In this document: positions 50,743 through 59,236 of the stretch, one piece after another
How the letters are laid out: each line of letters opens with the position of its first letter
Numbering within the stretch: the stretch's first letter is position 1
The notes under the pieces: generated by a model
The model's input: the letters and a program-made list of their open reading frames with translations, nothing else
What the model was told of the DNA's origin: nothing
Database searches by the model: none
Source: JAPKYZ01 sp033763835
GTDB lineage: Bacteria > Acidobacteriota > Terriglobia > Bryobacterales > Bryobacteraceae
Assembly: GCA_033763835.1 (NCBI GenBank)
Contig: JANRJS010000024.1
Location: forward strand, 83,311-147,310
Length of the DNA stretch: 64,000 nt
Reading direction: 5' to 3'
Translations under genes and position numbers: made by a program

Positions 50743-53034
50743 ATGATGCGGTTCTCACTGACGCGGGCGGTGGCGGTTTTGGGGATGGCGGGCGCGCTGT
50801 TCGCGCAGGATGACGGGCCAGGCCGGGGGGTGGCGCGGTTGAGCTTGCTTTCGGGCGACGTGTCCGTCCGCCGGGGCGATACCGGCGAATGGGTGGCGGG
50901 CGCCGCGAACGGCCCGTTGGTGGTGGGCGACCGGGTGCAGTCCGGCGTAGGTTCGCGGGCGGAAGTTCAGTTCGACTGGGCGAATCTCGCCCGTCTTTCG
51001 TCGAATACCGAACTTCGTTTGGCCGAACTCGAGCAGGGCCGGTATCAGATGGAGTTGGCTCGCGGCACGGTGACCTTCGTCGTGCTCCGCGAATCGAGCG
51101 CGGACGCCGACCTCAACACGCCGAGCGTGTCGGTGAGGCCGTTGAAGCGCGGAATCTATCGCGTGACGGTACGCGACGGCGACAGCGGTCCGGTGACCGA
51201 AATCGCCGTCCGGAGCGGGGAAGTGGACGTGTTTTCTCCCCGAGGTTCGCAACGGCTGCGCGCGGGCCGCACCATGCTGGTCCGCGGCGCGGTTTCCGAT
51301 CCCGAATTTCAGACCGTCGCCGATCTCCCCGACGACGATTGGGACCGCTGGAACGAGCGCCGTAACCGCGAGTTACTGCGTTCTTCGAGCTACAACTACG
51401 TGAGCCGCGACGTTTATGGCGCCGACGATCTGGACGATCACGGGACTTGGGTCAACTCGCCGCCTTACGGTTGGGTGTGGCAGCCGCGTGTCGCGCCCGG
51501 TTGGGCCCCTTACCGCTACGGTCGCTGGAGTTGGGTGGATTACTACGGCTGGAGCTGGGTGAGTTACGATCCCTGGGGTTGGGCGCCTTATCACTATGGG
51601 CGCTGGTTCTGGAACGCCAACCGCTGGTGCTGGTGGCCGGGCGGTCTAGGGCGTCAATGGTGGCGGCCGGGATTGGTAGCCTGGGTCGGATGGGGCGGCG
51701 TAGGCGTAGGCGTCGGACTGGGCGGCTGGGGGCGTGTCGGCTGGATTCCGCTCGCGCCGTATGAGCCGTTTTATCCGTGGTACGGACGCGGTTGGTATGG
51801 CCGCGGATGGTACGGGCGCGGCAACACGACCATCGTCAACAACATCAACATTACAAACGTTTACCGTAACGCCCGCGTCAACGACGGTGTGACCGTGGTG
51901 CAGGCCGAGAGCTTCGGGCGCGGACAAAGCGTTCGTAATGTCGGGCTAGCCGGAGGCGATTTCGACCGGGCGTCGAGTATGCGCGGACCGGTCCCCATTG
52001 CGCCCGAACGCGACGCCACCCGGTTTAGCGACCGGAGCGCCCGAGCGGGAGCGGACGGCGCTGGAAGTGTGAATGATCGCTTTTATTCGCGCCGCGAGCC
52101 GGCGCGGATCGACCGCGTGCCTTTCGAAGAACAACGGCGGGGCGACGAGCAGCGGCGGGGTGCGGACGCGGTGGCGCGAACGCCCGAAGCTCCGGCATCG
52201 CGCGGACGCGAGGCGGCTCTGGGGAACGGTTTGGCGGCGTCGCCCGAACGCGGAGAATCGCGCCAGGTCGGCTCCGGCGGCGATGGCTGGAGGCGGGTCG
52301 GGGATTCGAGCGGCCGCGGTCGCGATGCGTCGCAAGAGGCTCCGCGAACTTACGAGCGCACGGAGGGCCGCGGCAGTCAAAACGGCTGGCAGCGCTTCGG
52401 CGAACCTTCGCGGGAATCGGGACGCGAATCGGGTCGGGAAACCGGCCGGGACGCTAGCGCCGGACGCACAGACTCTCGAGGCGGGTCGCAAGGACGCGGC
52501 GATACAGGCTGGCGTACTTACGACCGGTCCGACCGCACCGGCGGCCGGGACAACAGCGACCGCTCCGGTACCGTTGGACGTGAAAGCAATGCGGGCCGCG
52601 ACCGTTCGGAGTCGCTCCAAGTGAATCCGCCCGTAGTCCGCGACCGCGGTTATGACCGTGGGATGGGCACGGATCGGGGCTCGATCGACCGCGGTTCGAT
52701 GGATCGCGGTAGTTACGACCGGGGTTCTTACGACCGGGGTTCCTCGCGTACTTACGAGTCGCCGCGCAGCAGCCCGCGCATGGAAAGCCCGCGAATGGAG
52801 GGCCCCCGTATGGAGCGTGGTGGCGGAGGAATGTCCATGCCGCGCAGCGGCGGAAGCATGTCCATACCGCGAGGCGGCGGAGGAATGGATGGCGGCATGT
52901 CCCGGGGTGGTGGCGGCGGAATGTCGCGGGGCGGGGGTATGGAAAGCCGCAGCCCCTCAGGTAGTGGCGCTAGCCGTGGCGGAGGGGGCGGCGAATCGCG
53001 CGGCGGTGGCGGTGGCCGTCGCGGCGGGAACTGA
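50743..53034 (+). CDS. FecR-domain protein with Trp/Tyr-rich middle and Arg/Gly/Ser-rich tail
   Basis: A 763-aa exported protein. A signal (MMRFSLTRAVAVLGMAGALF) is followed by a FecR domain (about 35-190: LSGDVSVRRGDTGEWVAG, QFDWANLARLSSNTELRL, VSVRPLKRGIYRV), then a Trp-rich DUF6600-type stretch (about 225-370: GWVWQPRVAPGWAPYRYGRW, WGWAPYHYGRWFWNANRW) and a disordered tail of over 350 residues. FecR domains bind envelope partners; no sigma/anti-sigma partner is adjacent. A clear AGAAGGAG Shine-Dalgarno precedes the ATG. Confidence 0.85.
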   Translation: MMRFSLTRAVAVLGMAGALFAQDDGPGRGVARLSLLSGDVSVRRGDTGEWVAGAANGPLVVGDRVQSGVGSRAEVQFDWANLARLSSNTELRLAELEQGRYQMELARGTVTFVVLRESSADADLNTPSVSVRPLKRGIYRVTVRDGDSGPVTEIAVRSGEVDVFSPRGSQRLRAGRTMLVRGAVSDPEFQTVADLPDDDWDRWNERRNRELLRSSSYNYVSRDVYGADDLDDHGTWVNSPPYGWVWQPRVAPGWAPYRYGRWSWVDYYGWSWVSYDPWGWAPYHYGRWFWNANRWCWWPGGLGRQWWRPGLVAWVGWGGVGVGVGLGGWGRVGWIPLAPYEPFYPWYGRGWYGRGWYGRGNTTIVNNINITNVYRNARVNDGVTVVQAESFGRGQSVRNVGLAGGDFDRASSMRGPVPIAPERDATRFSDRSARAGADGAGSVNDRFYSRREPARIDRVPFEEQRRGDEQRRGADAVARTPEAPASRGREAALGNGLAASPERGESRQVGSGGDGWRRVGDSSGRGRDASQEAPRTYERTEGRGSQNGWQRFGEPSRESGRESGRETGRDASAGRTDSRGGSQGRGDTGWRTYDRSDRTGGRDNSDRSGTVGRESNAGRDRSESLQVNPPVVRDRGYDRGMGTDRGSIDRGSMDRGSYDRGSYDRGSSRTYESPRSSPRMESPRMEGPRMERGGGGMSMPRSGGSMSIPRGGGGMDGGMSRGGGGGMSRGGGMESRSPSGSGASRGGGGGESRGGGGGRRGGN
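52640..53030 (+). repeat. Low-complexity repeats in the tail of the FecR-domain protein
   Basis: Imperfect in-frame repeats giving DRGS(I/M/Y) units, then PRMES/PRMEG units and long MSRGGGG-type Gly/Ser/Arg runs. Translated and in frame to the stop at 53034. Confidence 0.8.
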
Positions 53035-53055
53035 CGTAAGTTGACATAATATTCG

Positions 53056-53461
53056 TTATCGGACGTTCTGTGCTTCGCCAATTACGGCTAGGTATTCGGT
53101 TAGCGTAGCTTCCAGACGGCCTCCGATGAACGACAGAAACGGCTCGATGTCTCCCGTCAACGAGGCATGTTCCAGCGAGTCCAGGTAAGACTTCCGCCGC
53201 CAATTCGCGCGTCCACAGAACGGCGTCGTAGTGATCGAGCGCCTCCAGGTGATCGCGCAACGGCTTGCCGACCACCGTGATGCCGTGCTCGATCAACTCC
53301 GCCGTCTCTCGCAGGGTGAGCGTATTGCCCTCGATTGCGTTCGAGGTGTAGGTCAAATCGACATCGAAAGACTTTTGGAGCGCCCGCAGCGCCTCCTGGG
53401 AAACCGGACGCAGCGCGTCTAGCTGCGCTTTCTTCTCCGCTATGCGCTCGCGAAGCGTCAT
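53056..53461 (-). pseudogene. Fic family gene with its catalytic core deleted
   Basis: The N-terminal part is an intact Fic prefix (ERIAEKKAQLDALRPVSQEA, LTYTSNAIEGNTLTLRE, HLEALDHYDAVLWTRELAA). After about codon 100 the frame shifts by one and KSYLDSLEHASLTGDIEPF followed by LSFIGGRLEATLTEYLAVIG, the natural Fic C-terminus, runs to a stop at 53056. The AMP-transferase motif HPFxxGNGR and roughly 170-200 residues are gone, so it cannot AMPylate. Its start overlaps the methyltransferase stop by 4 nt. Confidence 0.8.
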
Positions 53462-54165
53462 GGCCGCTGACTGCTCTTCGCCAATCGCGCCGCGAACCGC
53501 AGCCGGACGTAGTCCACATACCAATCGCCCGCCGCGTTACGGAGGGCCGGACGCAGCAACTCGACCACCCGCCCCCGTTCCGTCTTCGTCAGCCGAAACG
53601 GCTTGCCGAACGTCGCAAGCCAACCTTCCATATCCGTGGGCAATTGGGTCGGGCGCGGGATCAGTTCGATCGAACGCACTCGAAACCCGTGTCGGTCGAG
53701 CACCGCCGAATACTCCTCCGGCGATGGAAAATACCACGGCCAACCTCGATCTCCCACCACGGCGCGGATCGCCGTCGCCACCGCCGCCACGTTGCCGAAT
53801 CCGCCGAACTCGCCGATAAATCGCCCGCCGGGTTTGAGCGCCCGAGCCACGCCTGCAACTACGGCGTTCGCGTCCGGCATCCAATGCAGCGCCGCGTTCG
53901 AAAACACGGCGTCGAATTCGCGCTCGAAGACCAGCTTCTCGCCCGCCATCGTGCGAGCGTCCGCGCCTCGCTTCCGCGCCGCCTCCACCATCGCTTTCGA
54001 GCGATCGACGGCCACCACGCTTCCCGGCAACTGGACGGTCAACGCGCCATCGCCGCAACCGAGATCGAGAATCCGTTCGTGCGGCTTGGCCGCCAGTAGC
54101 TTCACCACCGGCCCCGCGAGTTCGTACACGAACTTCGCGTTGCGGTCGTAGGTGCGCGGGGTCAT
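53458..54165 (-). CDS. Class I SAM-dependent methyltransferase
   Basis: A 235-aa enzyme with motif I ILDLGCGDGALTVQLPG, acidic end of strand 2 in VVAVDRSKAMVEAA, FDAVFSNAALHWMPD and ALKPGGRFIGEFGG; the pattern is like trans-aconitate methyltransferase, but substrate is unproven. ATG 54165 overlaps the HAD gene stop by 4 nt. Confidence 0.9.
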   Translation of the reverse strand: MTPRTYDRNAKFVYELAGPVVKLLAAKPHERILDLGCGDGALTVQLPGSVVAVDRSKAMVEAARKRGADARTMAGEKLVFEREFDAVFSNAALHWMPDANAVVAGVARALKPGGRFIGEFGGFGNVAAVATAIRAVVGDRGWPWYFPSPEEYSAVLDRHGFRVRSIELIPRPTQLPTDMEGWLATFGKPFRLTKTERGRVVELLRPALRNAAGDWYVDYVRLRFAARLAKSSQRP

Positions 54166-54767
54166 CGCAACGTTTCCCGCACGCGCGCCGCGACTTCGGA
54201 GGCGCATTTCACTTGCAACACGTCAAATCCGGCCGCGCGGCCACTTGCAACCCCCGCCTCGGAGTCTTCGACCACCAGCGGGTTGCGAACGCCGAGCAAT
54301 TCCGCCGCTCGCAAGTACGGATCGGGCGCGGGTTTCAGTCGCGCCACGTCGCCGCCATAGACCGTCGCGTCCAGGACGTTCAAGATCCCCAGCCGTTCGA
54401 GCACCGGTTCCACTTCGCTCCGCCCGCTCGAAGTCACCACCGCTACCTTGAGCGGCGCGAGCGCATGAATCAGTTCGATGGTGTCCGGGGCGAACGGCGG
54501 CGCGGCCAGCACCCGCTCGCGGAACAGCGCCTTCTTCGCGGGGTACATCGCGTAGACCGACTCAAAATCCGCCGGTGGATCGGACAATCCCACCAGCGTC
54601 GCGATCATCGCCCGGTCCGATACGCCGATGCAGTTCTTTTCGTAATAGTCCCAGGGCAAAGCGATGCCGAAGGGTTTCAAAATTTCGCCCCAGCATTCGA
54701 AATGAAGCGGCTCGGAATCGACCAGCACGCCATCGAAATCGAAAAGGACCGCGTCGTGGGGAATCAA
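54162..54767 (-). CDS. HAD-family phosphatase (beta-phosphoglucomutase-like)
   Basis: A 201-aa HAD subfamily IA enzyme: motif I LFDFDGVLVDSEP, motif II VVTSSGRSE, Lys in ARLKPAPDPYL and motif III VVEDSEAGVASG. The start is TTG at 54767, inferred from the TTGA overlap with the M48 stop and from the domain start; longer frames have no domain. Substrate likely a sugar phosphate. Confidence 0.9.
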   Translation of the reverse strand: MIPHDAVLFDFDGVLVDSEPLHFECWGEILKPFGIALPWDYYEKNCIGVSDRAMIATLVGLSDPPADFESVYAMYPAKKALFRERVLAAPPFAPDTIELIHALAPLKVAVVTSSGRSEVEPVLERLGILNVLDATVYGGDVARLKPAPDPYLRAAELLGVRNPLVVEDSEAGVASGRAAGFDVLQVKCASEVAARVRETLR

Positions 54768-56152
54768 CGGGCCAACCGTAGCGACTGAAGCATCTGCCGG
54801 AAAATCGGTTGCGCCTCTTGCATATTCTGTTGCGGAGCGACGAAGACCGCGCTGAACAATTCCCCGCCCACAATCGCGGTCACCAGAGTATCGATCTCGG
54901 TTCCGCCGAGCGCCGATTCCGATGTCATTTCGGTGAGCAGCCCGCGCGTTCCGCCCACATTGATATTCTGCTGGCGACCAACGCGCAGCCCGCGATTGTT
55001 GTTCCGCATATCGTTGACCAGGGTTTCCGTCGATCGCCGTAGATTCGCGCCCGTCTGCTGGTGCGACACCACGACGCCGAACACCACCTGATTTTGGCGA
55101 ATACCATTCTGCGGAGCGAAGGTCACTTGATCGGGATCGCGCCGGTCGCCGTACACCTGCCATCCCTGCGGTACGGCCATTTGGAACAACCTTCCTTGAT
55201 AGTTCCCTCCTCCTTGACCTTGACCGCCGCCCTGGTCTTGACCGCCGCCTTGACCGCCGGACGCCGGACTTCCGCTTCCGCCCTTCGTTCCAGGCGGCTT
55301 TGGAGGGGCCTTCAACGTACTTACCGCGCGTTTCACCTGTTGGAACTCGCGATCGTTGGCCGCATCGTACTTCCGCTGCGGCAGCGCTTGGATTTCCTCT
55401 TCTACATACTCGACGCGATTGCCGGGGTTGGGGTGATCCGAAAACCATTCCGGCGCGCGCGAACCGCCCCCTTCGGCGTCAAGCTTCTCGAAAAATCGAG
55501 CCATCTCGATGGGGTTGTAGCCCGATTGATTCATCAACCGAGCGCCAAGAAGATCGGCGTCCTTCTCGGCTTCGCGCGAGTTCTTGAGCATCAGCGTCTG
55601 CGCGCCCATGCCGATCCCCATTTGGGCCAGCGATCCCGCCGCGCCTTGCCCGAGAAAAATGCCCGCGATCACGCTGGCGATGCCCGCTCCGGTCTGCATG
55701 CGCTGGGCCTTCAGCATTTGCCCGATCCCGTGCCGCAACGCCACATGCGACGCCTCGTGCGCCAGCACGCCCGCCACCTGCTCCTCGTTATCGGCGGCGG
55801 TAATTAGCCCGGTGTGCACAAACATCGCTCCGCCCGGATAGGCGAACGCGTTGATCGAAGGCTCGTAAATCAACTGCATCTTGTACGGATAATCGCCGGC
55901 TTCGGGGTGGGACACCAGGCGGTTGATCACGCGGTCGAGAAAGCGCTGAATTTCGGCGTTCTGGATCAGCGGAAATTGCCGGGGCGCTTCCTTTTGAATC
56001 TGCTCGGCGATCTTAATGTCCTCGGAAACCGGCACCTGCGATTCGCTCACCGCGGGCTTAATCTCTTTCAGCTTTTGCGCGAAAACGACAGTCGACACCA
56101 AGACCGTAAACGCCAGAAACGTAACGAGCGGGGCGTGTTTCCTTAAGTTCAA
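54764..56152 (-). CDS. M48 family metalloprotease (BepA-like) with extra C-terminal domain
   Basis: A 462-aa exported zinc protease: signal-like helix (LVTFLAFTVLVSTVVFA), zinc motif HEASH at codons 132-136 and third ligand in NSREAEKDADLLG. After a Gly/Gln linker (GGGQDQGGGQGQGG) a second, about 150-residue domain follows instead of TPRs. It probably handles outer-membrane protein quality control. TTG 56152 has a GTGGAGG Shine-Dalgarno. It begins the M48-HAD-methyltransferase operon. Confidence 0.92.
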   Translation of the reverse strand: MNLRKHAPLVTFLAFTVLVSTVVFAQKLKEIKPAVSESQVPVSEDIKIAEQIQKEAPRQFPLIQNAEIQRFLDRVINRLVSHPEAGDYPYKMQLIYEPSINAFAYPGGAMFVHTGLITAADNEEQVAGVLAHEASHVALRHGIGQMLKAQRMQTGAGIASVIAGIFLGQGAAGSLAQMGIGMGAQTLMLKNSREAEKDADLLGARLMNQSGYNPIEMARFFEKLDAEGGGSRAPEWFSDHPNPGNRVEYVEEEIQALPQRKYDAANDREFQQVKRAVSTLKAPPKPPGTKGGSGSPASGGQGGGQDQGGGQGQGGGNYQGRLFQMAVPQGWQVYGDRRDPDQVTFAPQNGIRQNQVVFGVVVSHQQTGANLRRSTETLVNDMRNNNRGLRVGRQQNINVGGTRGLLTEMTSESALGGTEIDTLVTAIVGGELFSAVFVAPQQNMQEAQPIFRQMLQSLRLAR

Positions 56153-56168
56153 GCGCGGACCTCCACGC

Positions 56169-56174
56169 TATAAT
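56169..56174 (+). promoter_or_regulatory. -10 hexamer TATAAT six nt before ilvE
   Basis: A perfect TATAAT, 6 nt, then ATG at 56181. The strongest leaderless-type promoter in the window; the divergent M48 gene starts at 56152. Confidence 0.6.
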
Positions 56175-56180
56175 CTTTGC

Positions 56181-57119
56181 ATGTTAAAGGCCACCGAGAA
56201 GATCTGGCGCAACGGCGAATGGATCGGCTGGAACGACGCGACCATCCACGTCCTTTCGCACGTTGTCAGCTACGGTTCGTCGGTGTTCGAAGGCATCCGT
56301 TGCTATTCGACGCGCGGCGGCCCGGCGATCTTCCGCTTGCCGGAACATATGCGCCGGTTGAAAGACTCCGCCTACATCTACCGGATGGAAGTTCCCTATT
56401 CGGTCGATCAATTGATCGACGCCGCCACCGAATTGGTGCGCGTTAACAATCTGCAGTCTTGCTACATCCGCCCCATCGTGCTGCGCGGATTCGGAGAGAT
56501 GGGTGTGTACGGGATGCGCAATCCCATCGACACTTACATGGCGTGTTGGGAATGGGGCAAGTATCTGGGCGAGGAGGCTCTCGCGCAGGGCGTGGACGTG
56601 TGCGTCTCGAGTTGGACCCGTATGGCTCCCAATACCCTGCCCGCGTTGTCCAAGGCCGGCGCGAACTACATGAACTCGCAGTTGATCAAGATGGAAGCCA
56701 TCGCCAACGGGTATTCCGAGGGCATCGCGCTCGATGCGTCGGGCTACGTCAGCGAAGGCTCGGGCGAGAACATTTTCGTCGTGCGCGATTCGAAGATCGT
56801 CACCCCGCCGCTCGGCGCGAGCGTCCTGCCCGGCATCACGCGCGACACCGTCATCCAACTCGCCGGGCGGTTGGGGATTCCAGTGGTCGAGGGCCTGATC
56901 CCGCGCGAGTTGCTCTACATTGCCGACGAAGTGTTCTTCTCCGGCACCGCCGCCGAAATCACGCCCATCCGGTCGATCGACAAGATCAAAATCGGAGCGG
57001 GCCGCCGCGGACCGGTGGCCGAAGCTCTACAGCGCGAGTTCTTCTCGATCGTCGAAGGCGTCAAGGACGATTGGATGGGTTGGCTGACTCCGGTGGCCGC
57101 ACCGCAGTTGGTGGGATAA
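56181..57119 (+). CDS. ilvE: Branched-chain amino acid aminotransferase
   Basis: A 312-aa PLP class IV aminotransferase for Val/Leu/Ile. Catalytic Lys is in ALSKAGANYMNSQLIKMEA; EGSGENIFVV and FFSGTAAEITPI are the class signature, with YGSSVFEGIRCY near the start. ATG 56181 is chosen from the conserved N-terminus and the promoter; the frame runs upstream but without recognisable sequence. It ends near a bidirectional terminator. Confidence 0.97.
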   Translation: MLKATEKIWRNGEWIGWNDATIHVLSHVVSYGSSVFEGIRCYSTRGGPAIFRLPEHMRRLKDSAYIYRMEVPYSVDQLIDAATELVRVNNLQSCYIRPIVLRGFGEMGVYGMRNPIDTYMACWEWGKYLGEEALAQGVDVCVSSWTRMAPNTLPALSKAGANYMNSQLIKMEAIANGYSEGIALDASGYVSEGSGENIFVVRDSKIVTPPLGASVLPGITRDTVIQLAGRLGIPVVEGLIPRELLYIADEVFFSGTAAEITPIRSIDKIKIGAGRRGPVAEALQREFFSIVEGVKDDWMGWLTPVAAPQLVG

Positions 57120-57126
57120 GAAACCA

Positions 57127-57171
57127 CCAACGTCGCAAATCCAAAGCGTACTTTTTAATTTGCGACGTTGG
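57127..57171. terminator. Bidirectional terminator-like hairpin
   Basis: Perfect 14-nt arms CCAACGTCGCAAAT and ATTTGCGACGTTGG with a 17-nt loop, between convergent ilvE and msrA. The loop contains a T-run and the stem has an AT-rich tip, so it is not a textbook U-tailed stem, but position fits termination of both. Confidence 0.7.
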
Positions 57172-57173
57172 CG

Positions 57174-57812
57174 CTACTTCTTCTTCCGCACGCACCCCGG
57201 ATACAACTTCCGCAGCTTATCGACCTTCGGGTCCGACACAGCCGCAATATAAGGGTTATGCGGATTACGCGCCGCGTAGTCCTGGTGATAACTCTCGGCG
57301 GTGTAGAACTTGTCCAGCTTCTCGATCTTCGTGACAATCGGACTCCGCAGCACGCCCGCTTGATCGATCTGCCGGATGTACGCCTCGGCGACGCGCTTTT
57401 GTTCGTCGTCCGCGTAGAAGATCGCGCTCCGGTACTGCGGACCCACGTCCGCTCCCTGCCGGTTCAGCGTCGTCGGATCGTGCGCGACACTAAAGAAAAT
57501 CTTGAGCAACTGGCCGTAGGACACCACCGCCGGATCGTAGGTAATCAGGATCGCTTCCGCGTGTCCCGTGCGGCCCATCGAGACGATGTCGTACTTAGCA
57601 GTCTCCGCGGTCCCGCCCGAGTAGCCCGAAATCACCGACTCGACGCCATCGACGATCCGGTAGACGGCCTCCGTGCACCAAAAGCAGCCACCGGCGAGTA
57701 CCGCGGTCTGTTTGCCGGACTTCGATGGAACATCGATCGCGGGATCTGGAAAAGCGGTTTCGGAACCGAGGGCCACGAAAGCCAGCGTAGCAAGGAGGAT
57801 CGGCGTCGCCAT
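57174..57812 (-). CDS. msrA: Peptide-methionine (S)-S-oxide reductase, exported
   Basis: A 212-aa MsrA with a signal-like start (MATPILLATLAFVALGSETA). The catalytic GGCFWC holds Cys43 with Cys46 as possible partner; GYSGGTAETAKYDIVSMGRT and PTTLNRQGADVGPQYRS are typical. It repairs oxidised methionine, here likely in exported proteins. The 248 bp upstream to nagA shows no other gene. Confidence 0.95.
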   Translation of the reverse strand: MATPILLATLAFVALGSETAFPDPAIDVPSKSGKQTAVLAGGCFWCTEAVYRIVDGVESVISGYSGGTAETAKYDIVSMGRTGHAEAILITYDPAVVSYGQLLKIFFSVAHDPTTLNRQGADVGPQYRSAIFYADDEQKRVAEAYIRQIDQAGVLRSPIVTKIEKLDKFYTAESYHQDYAARNPHNPYIAAVSDPKVDKLRKLYPGCVRKKK

Positions 57813-58060
57813 AACGCCAGCTTACTCGGAAGGTAACCCCGGCCCGGGCGCGGCGCTTGAAAACGGCCACCTCCCCCGAGACATCCGCTCTCTCCAACCG
57901 CACCCGAACCGTGGATCAGATGAAAATGTAACAGCGGCCCGCGCCGGTGCCAAGCGCTTTCCCGGCGCGCCGGACCGATTTCAACAACAATGATCTTTTG
58001 CGCGGCGATAGAGTTGCCTCCGCGCGAGTGTGGGAAAACTGTGCATAAAACGGAGCGGGC

Positions 58061-59236
58061 ATGATTTGTCGAGGTATTCACGCAGTCACTGGCGAGGCCA
58101 TCGAAGTTCGGGGCGAACGCGCCATCACGTCGGTCGAACCCCTACTTGGAGCGCCGGGGCCGCTTCCCTTCCTCGCGCCCGGCTTCGTCGACCTACAGGT
58201 GAACGGGTTCGCGGGCGTCGATTACTGCGCCCCGACCTCGACGGTCGAGGAGATCGGCCGTTCGCTCGATGCGCAATTCGCCACCGGCGTGACGCGCCTC
58301 TTGCCCACCGTGATCACCGGTAGCCACGACGTGATGGCCGGAGCGCTCCGCCGCTTGGCCGACGCGCGCGAGAGCCTCTTAAACGGCGAGACCATGGAAG
58401 GCTTCCATGTCGAGGGTCCGCACATTTCGCCCGAGGACGGTCCGCGCGGCGCACACCCTTTAGCCGCCGTACGCCCGCCGTCCATCGACGAGTTTCGCCG
58501 CCTGCAAGACGCTGCACGCGGGGGCATCAAACTAATCACGCTCTCGCCCGAGTACGACGACGCGCCGCGCTATATCGAGGCCGTCGTGCGCGAAGGCATC
58601 GTCGTCTCGATCGGCCACACGAAAGCGTCGAGCGAACAAATCGCTAACGCCGTTTCGGCGGGCGCGACCATGTCCACCCACATCGGCAACGGCGCCCACT
58701 CGACCCTCGCGCGCCATCCCAACTACATCTGGGACCAGCTCGCCGAAGATCGCCTCACCGCGAGTTTTATCGTCGATGGCATCCATCTCGGCGCGGCGTT
58801 TCTCAAGAGTGCGTTGCGCGCGAAAGGGCTCGAACGCAGCGTGCTGATCACCGACGCCGTGATGCCGTGCGGGATGCCGCCGGGCGATTACCAACTTGGC
58901 GAAGTGGCTGTGACTTTGCACCCCCCCGGCGATCGAGTGACGCTGCGCGGTGGGACGCGCCTCGCCGGATCGGCGCTCCGCATGGATCGCGGCGTCGAGT
59001 TTCTGATGAAGCTCGCGCGGCTGAGCTTGGCCGAAGCGGTAACGCTCGCCACCACCAACCCCGCGCGCGCCGGGCGGATCGCGGGACGCTTGCGCGGTCT
59101 CCAGCCGGGCGAGAAAGCCGATCTGGTCGAGTTCGACTACGACGCGCCCACCGCCTCGATCCGCGTCCGCCGCACATGGCTGGCGGGGCGGCTTGTTTTC
59201 GAACAAGCGTTCGAGCGACAATCGGAAACCGCGTGA
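58061..59236 (+). CDS. nagA: N-acetylglucosamine-6-phosphate deacetylase
   Basis: A 391-aa amidohydrolase that deacetylates GlcNAc-6-P during amino-sugar recycling. FLAPGFVDLQVNGFAG opens the barrel, with VNG in place of the HxH of other amidohydrolases as is normal in NagA; FHVEGPHI, VSIGHTKAS, STHIGNGAHS and LITDAVMP carry the metal and catalytic residues. The stop overlaps the next gene by 4 nt. Confidence 0.95.
   Translation: MICRGIHAVTGEAIEVRGERAITSVEPLLGAPGPLPFLAPGFVDLQVNGFAGVDYCAPTSTVEEIGRSLDAQFATGVTRLLPTVITGSHDVMAGALRRLADARESLLNGETMEGFHVEGPHISPEDGPRGAHPLAAVRPPSIDEFRRLQDAARGGIKLITLSPEYDDAPRYIEAVVREGIVVSIGHTKASSEQIANAVSAGATMSTHIGNGAHSTLARHPNYIWDQLAEDRLTASFIVDGIHLGAAFLKSALRAKGLERSVLITDAVMPCGMPPGDYQLGEVAVTLHPPGDRVTLRGGTRLAGSALRMDRGVEFLMKLARLSLAEAVTLATTNPARAGRIAGRLRGLQPGEKADLVEFDYDAPTASIRVRRTWLAGRLVFEQAFERQSETA

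Noticed and set aside
57813..58060. Possible small gene in the msrA-nagA gap
   Set aside because: Frames there lack a start with a ribosome site, and no conserved sequence, hairpin or tRNA-like fold was seen.
58140..58215. NagA lacking the HxH metal motif, considered as a catalytic defect
   Set aside because: NagA enzymes normally have a non-His version of this site (VNG/LNG here); other active-site residues are intact.
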